DNA from: Hibiscus mutabilis
Lineage: Eukaryota; Streptophyta; Magnoliopsida; Malvales; Malvaceae
Direction: 5' to 3'
Length of the DNA: 64,000 nt
NCBI GenBank assembly: GCA_019671005.1
Contig: CM033744.1
Location: forward strand, 14,438,128-14,502,127
Shown here: positions 57,155 to 64,000 of the stretch, one piece after another
How positions within the stretch are numbered: the first letter of the stretch is position 1
Layout: each line of letters starts with the position of its first letter
Notes under the pieces: generated by a model
Databases searched by the model: none
The model's input: the letters and a program-made list of their open reading frames with translations, nothing else
What the model was told of the DNA's origin: nothing
Position numbers and translations under genes: made by a program

Positions 57155-57894
57155 AGCACATAAGGGATCATGCATACATATGTTCACACTTACGGATGAC
57201 TAATCGGAAATCAATGGTGTGATGGTATAAGTAAGGTAGCGTATGAAGGTGGTTTTTGTGTTATGGTTCTTGGGAGTTTGGCTAGTGCTAGTTTTTGAGC
57301 AACCAATGTTAGAGTTGGCAGGTTGTGGGTTTGCTAGATCCAGTTCTTAGCATCAAGGTTTGTTGAGGCTGTAGCGTTGCAAGTGAAGTTGTGGCTTATG
57401 CATCTAGATAGTTAAAGGTGCACGAGCTCTTTTGTCCTACGCATGATGTGAAGCTTGCCACGTTGGTAGATGTTTAAATGTTTTAGAGACATCAGTTCTA
57501 TGATGAGGAGTGTGTTGTGTACACGGATCGCCCGTGGTTAAAAAAATGAAAAGATTGATGTTTTGAGTTTTTTTTATAACCTGGATGGTTGGAGTTGTTT
57601 AGAAGTTATAGTGTGGTGATTGAATATCGTTCGAGCTAAGCTTATAGCCGATGCTTGGGTTGTGTTGCAGCGTAGTTGAGGATATTGTTTACGCGGTTGG
57701 GTGTGATGCGTGATGGAGACTTGATGTCAAGTTACAAGTGAATTCATTCAGGCCAAGTTGATTAGAGGATGGTAACGGTGTGATTATGCATCTGTATCGC
57801 ATGTTCAGGTTATTGAGAGGAGGAAATTCAGTGGATTTTCACATTAAAGGTTATAGGGTGTTGTGTTTTAAAGATCGAAAGGTGGTGTCCCTTG
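57155..57894 (+). pseudogene. Tekay-like RNase H remnant
   Basis: Continuation of the Tekay-like pol after Athila-B. Readable words on the + strand: a VAYAS-like start, LKVHERSxPTHDVKLATLVDV (about 57412-57470; family QLK.HE..YPTHDLELAAVV), RHQFYDEECVVYTDR (about 57487-57532; family TDHKSL, with the Asp kept) and then the WLELF.SYSVVIEY-like end (about 57580-57630) followed by an ADA-like word. Several stops and frameshifts. Nothing readable in 57155-57300. Confidence 0.75.
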
Positions 57895-58700
57895 ATGTTA
57901 AGTTAAGGTGTATGGTTTGATGGAGGCGCATGCCAGTTCTTGCGAAATGCATTCCGGTAATGCCAAGATATATCAAGGTTTGAAAAGGGATTGTTGTTGG
58001 GTTGGTTTAAAGGGAGATATGGTTGATTTTGTTGTTTGATGCATGGTATGTTAGCGTGTGGAAGCTAAGCATCGGGTTTCTTTCGGGTTGTTGCAACCGT
58101 TGAGGATACCATAATGGAAATGGGGAAGAATCACCAGGGTTTTTGTGTTGGTTTGCCTTTGGCACCGATCGAAAGGATTCCATTTGGGTGGTTGTTGATT
58201 GAGCTGCGAAGTGTGTGCACTCTCGTGGCTATGCTTGTGATGTATGTTTTGGAATATGTGGCAGATTTGTATATTGCCGGGTTAGTCCATTTGCACTGTG
58301 TGCCTGAGTTCATAGTTCTGGATGAAGATCAGTGGGTTACAGTAAGGTTCTGAGGGTGATGCTTGAGCTTAAGTGTATGTACTTCATATCTATCCCAGTT
58401 GGATGGCGGGTTAGAGCATGGAATTTTGGTTTTGAAAGATGAGTTGGGTTGTATATCACGGAGCTTCCGGGAAAGTGTGAAAGGCACATGCCTTTGATAG
58501 AGTTTACTTTAATGGCAGTTATCAAGCAAGTATGCAGGTGGCACCGTATGAGGCGTTGTGCGGTTGGGGGAGTCGTACGCCCTTGGGTTGGGCTGAAATT
58601 AGGGAGAAGGTGAAGTTGTTATGTGGGCGCTTGAGAGCAGTTTTGGATCGTCAGAAATTCTACGCGAATTTGAGGCGTAGTGATTTAAAGTGTGTTGTGA
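57895..58700 (+). pseudogene. Tekay-like integrase remnant
   Basis: Zinc-binding part: AHASSCEMHSGNAKIYQGLKRDCCW (His and family HPG altered to HSG; shown as the words AHASS and LKRDCCW) at about 57925-58000, then a CMVC..VEAKH-like stretch and GLLQPL (about 58085-58105). Core: WKW, DFVVGLP-like words, IWVVVDRLTK-like in a shifted frame (about 58180-58210), LYIAGLVHLHCVPEFIVLDEDQ (about 58267-58332; family LYI.EIVRLHGVPVSIVSDRD, second Asp kept in VLDED), and the NGSYQASMQVAPYEALCG block (about 58510-58563). The catalytic Glu region (about 58340-58440) is unreadable. Confidence 0.8.
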
Positions 58701-59110
58701 TGGTCGGATGATCATGATGGTATTGCCTTGGAAGAAGGTGATGTGTTTTGAGGACCATATGATTTTGTTGAGTGTGTGGGTCATGTTTCTTATTGTTGAG
58801 GTTATCTCCTGTGTTGGAGGGGTTCCTTGATATCTTTCATCTGATGATGTTGCGAAGGTATCGGTTGGATTCCTAGCATGTTGTACCAGTGTAAGGCATT
58901 GTGTTGAGATCTGAGTTATCTTATGCGAAGAACCTAGTGGAGATCCTTGTTGCAAGCGATAGAGTTTTGGGTGGTACATTGGTTGGCCTTGTTAAGGTGT
59001 TGCGGAGACACCGCAGTGTTAGGAAGCCGCGTGCGAATGTAAGTCGGAGATGTTGGAGTAGTTTCTGCTTTTGTTTCTTCCGAGTAAATTTCGGGGACAA
59101 AATTTATTAA
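58701..59110 (+). pseudogene. Tekay-like integrase C-terminus, chromodomain-like
   Basis: After APYEALCG the sequence continues with words matching the family VF.KVSP..GVMRFG (here VLPWKKVMCFEDH, about 58719-58758) and then LVKVLRRHRSVRKP (about 58990-59030), corresponding to LVKVLWR.HSVEEATWE, the chromodomain core of Tekay-type chromoviruses, and NFGDKIY at the very end (about 59088-59108). The aromatic residues that would bind methylated histone cannot be assessed because the frame is broken. This supports placement in a chromodomain-bearing clade. Confidence 0.6.
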
Positions 59111-59123
59111 GTGGGGGAGAGTT
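59111..59123 (+). promoter_or_regulatory. Polypurine tract (Tekay-like)
   Basis: AGTGGGGGAGAGT directly before the 3' LTR start at 59124, the expected place for the plus-strand primer. Confidence 0.9.
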
Positions 59124-62100
59124 GTAATGCCCCGGTTTTGGGCCTAGCGGTTTTGAGGTTTGTTAGACGGTCCGGTGGACCAGGTTAGATATTCGAGTTA
59201 GATTTGGGACTGTGTATTTTTTTCGGTGAGATAAAAATATGGAAAAATGGTTAAAAATCATGTTTTAATATATCATTAATATTGGTGGAATAAATTTTGG
59301 AAAATGATATTTGGAGGTATGACATTTGGGCTAGTGACCAAAATGCAATGTCTGAAAACTATTTTTAAAGTAACTAAAATGAAAAGGGTCAAATTCTTAG
59401 AATCCTTAAGGAGCTCATTTACCAAGTTTTTGCTGGTGATTTCTCCCTTCAATTAAATCATTTTAACATGTGTTTTAAAAGTTAATTGAAAGGGATTTTA
59501 GATATTAAAGTTAGTTATTTGGTTTTAATGAAAATTGACATAACTTTTCTATCCACTTCTTTTCTGCTAAACACCCAAGTTTTCATCAAAAACCAGAGGT
59601 GAGGGTTCCTTTTTACTTTGATTCTTGATCAAAAATTGATTATTTGACTTTGATTTACAAAACCTCATTGAAATCTTGGTTTTCCTAGCTTCAAACAAGT
59701 CAATTGAGGGAGAAATCACACAATAGGGGTAAGGTCCGTGATCTCCTCTATTGAATGGTTCTTTATTGATATTCCCAAGTATTTGATCCTTGATTTATGG
59801 TTTATAATCTGATTTTGTGTTTTTATATTGAATTAATTGATTTAATTGGGTAAAATTGATGAAATAGTAAAAGATCTGAATTGGATCTGTTTTCCAGTGA
59901 TTTAGATTGATTTTAAACATATTATAGATGTATAATAATGTTGATAAGTCGTTTTTTGCAATGGAATCCCGAAACTCTTGAATCTCTAATTGTTTAGGTT
60001 GTTAGAATTGTGTTTTTGTGGAGTTGTGGTGGTTGTTTGGTTGCTGGAGGTGTTAGGTTGTTTTGATTCTATTTTTAGATGTTATTTGATGATAAAAGTG
60101 ATGTTAGGTTGATAGGTTGTGGCTGGGTTGTGTTTGGAAAGGATTAGATGGTGTTTTCGGTTGTTGTGATTGGGTAATTGTGAGGTGAATGTGTGAATCT
60201 GTGAGGATCTATTGTTGCAGTGTTTTAAATGCATGGAGATGCATTAATCCTCTGTTGTAATGTGGTTAAAACAGGGGAGATGGATCTGGAAGTGATCGGG
60301 GAAGATTTTGAGGTTTTGGACGCTTGTTTTTGCGTCGGCAAATCGAGGTTTCGCGTATCGGTGAGTGAAAACATGGTCTAAAGCATTTTGTTGTTTTGAG
60401 AATAGATTTTTGGAGTTAAGGTAGAGCTTGAAACACTTACCGAGACTCGGAAGTAAGTATAAAGTGGTTCTACTCTCTCGATCGTGCTAGTTTGAAATGG
60501 TTTTATGCACTTGTTTTGATTTACATTGTACCTACTGTTTAAGCATGATTTAAAGTATTTGATATACTGTTTTTAAGCATGTTTGGCTGAAGGGTGCATA
60601 TGGTAAGTGATCCTTGTATGTATGGTTTATACGGTAAAATAAGTCGCCTTGGATGTTGAGGGGTTTATACGGTGTACCGAATACTCCATCCAAGTACCCT
60701 AACGGTTGAGGGGTGAAACAGTAACGAATACTCCCGTTAGTGGGGTTTAGCATCTAACCGATGAGAGGGATGGGTTTCCCTGTGGGTTGAAAGTGTACCC
60801 GGTTGTTATTGTACCGCGATTGTGATTGTGTCGCTATTCCGATTGAGATGGCTTGAAGTGTTGGGTTAACACTTGTTGAATCCGTGTATCCGATGAAATC
60901 TTTTGTTAATGGACTTGCTATTGATCACTTGAAAGCCAATATAATTGTTAATGTATCATTGAAATGTCTTATGTTGTATAATTTGATTTATACATGTTTC
61001 TCATTAAGCTTTGCATTTGGTAGTAATGCATGGGAAGGCTTAAGTGGAGGGTTAGCAATGGGATTTGCTGTTGATTAATGATACATGTAGCATATGGTTT
61101 ATTATGCTGGTTTTAATGATATAAAGTGCATGTTTTCAAAAGGGGCATGATGATGATGATGTTTTTAAAGGATGATGTTAAAAAAATGGTTTTAAATGCA
61201 TTGATGGTGGTTGTTTTGAGCATTCCTCAGTAAGCCTTGTGTGCTTACGCTCTTGTTGTCCATCAATGCAGATAATTGAGGTCTTGGAAGGCAGCAAGAA
61301 GCAAGGGGATCTTGGCAAGACTTGTTTCCAAAGTATGTCTTGGTTTAGACTATAATGAATAAGGGCAATTGGGTACCTATTGTGTTTTGGGAGATGTTTT
61401 GTGGAAATCCCTCTTTGAGCGTATTTCTTTAGTTGCTCTTGGGTTGTAAATGGCCTTTAAAGTTTGTTTCGATGCTGGTGTACCTTTTTGACATGTTGCT
61501 TGAATGGACATTAGGAAGCATGCCTATAGATTCCCTTTTTATGCTTGATATTCATTGTGCTGTAGGAATGAAGCTTCTAGTTGGCTTGTAATATGTATGC
61601 CATGTTGGCATGGTGTTATAAGCATGTTGGAGTGGTTTGAGAATGTTTTTGAGTTGAAAAACCAACAAATTGTTGCATTATAGGTCCAGGCGTACCGATA
61701 CGCGGGGGATCGTATCAGTATGGCTAGGCATTTTTTGGCTGAGGGATCGGTACGCGTATTGCCTGGCGTACCGATACAGGTAATGGTGTATCGGTACACG
61801 TTCTAGCCTCTAGAATTTCACTTTTTCAATCCAAACCCGTGTACTAATACCCAAGTAAGCGTACCGGTACGTATATTAAAAAGATTCAAAAGTTAGGTAA
61901 GTTCGTTATGGCGTATCGATACCTGCCGTGGTGTATCTGTACGGGTATTTACACGTATCGGTACGGTGACACCCGTACCGATACCCAAGGCTGTTTTCTG
62001 TAATGTTGGCTTGGCAGTTTTGCTTTCTTTGCATTCTAGTCCCTGAATCTTGTCCATGTGATTGTAAAAGCTTGAATGATCAAATTGAGATGATATTTGA

Positions 62101-62412
62101 GATGAATGTTCAAAAGTTGACTAATTAAAGATTGGTATTTTAAAAAGTGGCTTAAATCCTGCAAATTTCCTGTATTTGCAATTTGGTCCCTAAATTGCAA
62201 ATGTGATCAATTCGATGTCAAAATGATGCCCGATTGAGTAGGGGTTTTACCTGAGTGTTGCATGCACATGTATGATTAATAATTGGCATCTAGACAAGAT
62301 AAAAAGGAAAAAAATGGACCGGGTTTTGATGTAACTCTCCTGTTTGCTTCGGCAAACCTAATGTAGCTTCCTTGGTTTGGTCTGGCGGCTAGACCGGGTT
62401 AAGGGGGTTACA
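59124..62412 (+). repeat. Tekay-like 3' LTR
   Basis: 3289 bp, TGTAATGCCCCGG...GTTACA. Shorter than the 5' LTR because it lacks about 170 bp (near 60630) and the 116 bp duplication. It has a few short stretches the other lacks, such as a CGGTACG segment near 61935-61970 and about 35 bp near 62170. Confidence 0.92.
61681..61992. repeat. Cluster of CGTAYCGRTACG-like pseudo-palindromes in 3' LTR
   Basis: Counterpart of 36541-36890, better preserved: GCGTACCGATACGC, GATCGGTACGCG, GGCGTACCGATACAGG, GTGTATCGGTACACG, GCGTACCGGTACG, GCGTATCGATACC, ACGTATCGGTACGG and CCCGTACCGATACCC are all visible. Confidence 0.85.
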
Positions 62413-62417
62413 CCACT

Positions 62418-64000
62418 ACTTATAGGGAAAAATAAGACTGCATCCCTAGGTTTCATCCGTGATAAGATGCACTTTCGTATGTCTCAATGGGACAAAAATC
62501 TTCTTTCATTCAGTGAACGTAAGGTTTTTATCAAATCTATCATTCAATCTCTACCTCAATACATAATGTCATGTTACCTACTTCCACAAAATATCATTGT
62601 TGATATGAAAATGTCTATCAGAAGTTATTGGTGGTCGGGGAAAATAGCAAACGAGGCTGGCCTCTAATTCCCTGGGAAACTGTTTGTTCGCCAAAATTAA
62701 TAGGAGGTATAAGATTCTGGGATCTTCATCTTTTCAACATTGCCCTCCTTGGCAAACAAATCTGGAGACTAATCAATGAACCCAATAATCTTCTTAGCCA
62801 AATTTACAGGGAAAAGTATTATCCATCGGGGCATATCTTTGATTCTGAACCTAATTGACGAGCTTCTTTTGCTTGGAAAGGCCTTTATCACGCTATAAAA
62901 CAACTTATAATGGTTTTCTTAAAAGACCAGGGATTGATAGCAATATCCGAATCCACCATGAGATCTGGGGTGGTGCCTCTGCAATTTATCTATATGGAGA
63001 ATATGAAATTAATTATGAGATTCCTCTTCGCTGTCGATACCTTATGGTTCCTGGTGAACATCGATGGGATACAACAAAAGTTCATAATTATTTCAAATAG
63101 GAAGATTCTGACAATGTCCTTTGTATTCCAATAATAAATGACCAGCAAGATACGACTCTATGGGCCAATCATGGATTTACTCTGTCTGCTCCGGATACCC
63201 CTATTTATAACGTCCTCCGGCACCTATTAATAGGCCTTCTCGTGTTTGGAAAGCTCTATCCAAACTACAGGTTCTCCCAAAAATTTGCTCTTTCGGCTGA
63301 CGAATTAGCCTTGATGCTCCCCCAACAGTTCATAAACTTCAGGCCGCTAATTTGGGATTAAGACTATGTCCCTTATGTCAATTGACCAAAGAAACTACGC
63401 TACATGCATTGCGGGACTGCTCAAGTGCTAATGATGCCCTCCGTCTGGCTGGATTACCAAATTCTATCATCTCAAGCACTGCTGATTCCATACTATCTTG
63501 GATTGAAGTTGGAGCTAATTGTTTAACGACACAATCCTTTGCCCTATTTATCACGATCCTCTAGAACTTATGGAATAGACAGAATGATTGGGCCCATAAC
63601 AAACGCCTCCAACTGCCTTGGCTCATGGTCCTAATACTAAGGATATTCTACGCGACTATGCTGCATCCAATTCAATTGGAACCCCTCCCAACCGATAGAT
63701 GACCTGGTTCTTGCGCACCCAAGATGGAAACCACCCAGGACAGGATACGTGAAGATTAACATCAATGGGGCCTTTGATCCAGTTACCAAGGCTGCTGCTA
63801 TGGGAGTGGTAGCACATGATTTCTAGTGGTGCAATCACGGGAGGACTCTCTCATCCTTTACGTAACTGCACAAACACTACCTCAGCAGAAGCACAAGCTG
63901 TGATTGCTGGCATCTCTCTCGCCGTGATAGCGGATGGAACAATCTGATCATTGAAATAGACTCAGCTGTTGTGGCTAATAAATTAAATCGTCATTGTAAT
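62418..64000 (+). pseudogene. LINE ORF2, 3' part: RT end, zinc finger, RNase H (L1b)
   Basis: Resumes at LLIGKNKTAS right after the Tekay-like element and its target duplication. Order: RT thumb region (LSFSERKVFIKSIIQSLPQYIMSCYLLP, here as the words SERKVFIKS and LPQYIMSCYLLP), LLGKQIWRLI, then a zf-RVT-type zinc-binding block with LCPLCQLTKETTLHALRDC (about 63370-63420; C-x2-C and H..C visible), and an RNase H domain from about 63720 that runs off the window. At its first catalytic position Asp is replaced by Asn (ININGAFD, about 63757-63776). The EIDSAVVANKLNRH end is at 63953-63995. Stops at about 62666, 62857 and 63562. Confidence 0.87.

Larger units (their letters stand above)
33769..62412 (+). 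mobile_element. Tekay/Del-like chromovirus (Ty3/gypsy), interrupted by Athila-B
   Basis: 28.6 kb in total, about 11.3 kb without Athila-B. + strand order: 5' LTR (33769-37274), tRNA-iMet primer site (37280-37293), gag (about 37740-38230), protease end (about 38741-38806), RT (about 39100-39660), interruption, RNase H (about 57395-57670), integrase (about 57900-58700), a chromodomain-like C-terminus, polypurine tract (59111-59123) and 3' LTR (59124-62412). LTRs over 3 kb, the iMet primer and the chromovirus-style protein wording fit the Tekay/Del clade. The exact clade is an inference. The proteins are riddled with stops and G-to-A-like decay, and the LTRs differ by large indels, so it is an old insertion. 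Confidence 0.87.
13138..64000 (+). mobile_element. Plant L1-type LINE (L1b), split by two nested LTR-element insertions, runs off the window
   Basis: Second LINE copy, on the + strand. Its own DNA is 13138-13768 (possible 5' end, uncertain), 26889-33768 (5' repeats, ORF1, 5' part of ORF2) and 62418-64000 (3' part of ORF2). The interruptions are the solo LTR at 13769-26883 and the Tekay-like element at 33769-62412. Removing the second restores the ORF2 reading across GVSLLIGKNK, which matches the uninterrupted GVPLLIGKNK of L1a near 3025. This proves that 26889-33768 and 62413-64000 are one element. The join at 13769/26884 is supported by a perfect TCACT duplication. The 3' end is outside the window. 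All frames are decayed. Confidence 0.85.

Noticed and set aside
39793..57159. A firm target duplication for Athila-B
   Set aside because: GGCAT and AGCAC agree at only three of five bases; kept only as a weak feature.
1..64000. tRNA or rRNA genes
   Set aside because: The only tRNA-like sequences are primer binding sites of 14-18 bases; no cloverleaf or rRNA sequence was recognised.

Overview
This window looks like gene-poor heterochromatin of a flowering plant, most likely a eudicot. I find no host protein gene, no rRNA or tRNA gene and nothing bacterial. Everything recognisable is a retroelement or a satellite: plant L1-type LINEs (DUF4283-like ORF1; endonuclease, reverse transcriptase and RNase H in ORF2), Ty3/gypsy elements of Athila type (tRNA-Asp primer site) and Tekay/Del type (tRNA-iMet primer site, LTRs over 3 kb), and about 57 copies of a ~169 bp satellite. 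The species cannot be named from this sequence.

Layout: (1) 1-3387, a decayed LINE copy (L1a, + strand), cut off inside ORF2. (2) 3388-13137, the AT-rich satellite array, with 6-monomer higher-order repeats of ~1.02 kb in at least two blocks. (3) 13138-64000, a second LINE (L1b, + strand) that runs off the window and is split by two separate nests. Nest 1 is a ~3.0 kb solo LTR (13769-26883, target duplication TCACT) that itself received a 10.1 kb Athila-like element, Athila-A (15094-25187, - strand, perfect duplication GGAAG). Nest 2 is a 28.6 kb Tekay-like element (33769-62412, + strand) inserted in the LINE RT coding region. It in turn carries a 17.4 kb Athila-like element, Athila-B (39798-57154, - strand). 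With the nests removed, L1b has a tandemly repeated 5' region (two ~1.45 kb units), ORF1 and ORF2.

Order of events by nesting: L1b first; then the solo-LTR progenitor and the Tekay-like element; then Athila-A and Athila-B. The Athila-A LTRs are nearly alike in length (1552 and 1553 bp) and sequence, so it looks young. The Tekay LTRs differ by large indels and its proteins are full of stops, so it is old. All coding regions carry stops or frameshifts, so I annotate them as pseudogenes.

Most unusual signals: a dispersed palindrome TTGCC-NN-GGCAA that recurs in Athila LTRs and in coding DNA in two different reading frames; a tandem triplication (~2.76 kb unit) of gag-protease inside Athila-B; a 25 bp copy of the Athila primer-site/LTR junction lodged in its protease region and carried through the triplication; five consecutive hairpins with the same 6-nt loop pattern in the solo LTR; two hairpin-plus-polypurine modules in both Athila elements whose stems differ but still pair; and a cluster of CGTAYCGRTACG-like pseudo-palindromes in the Tekay LTRs.
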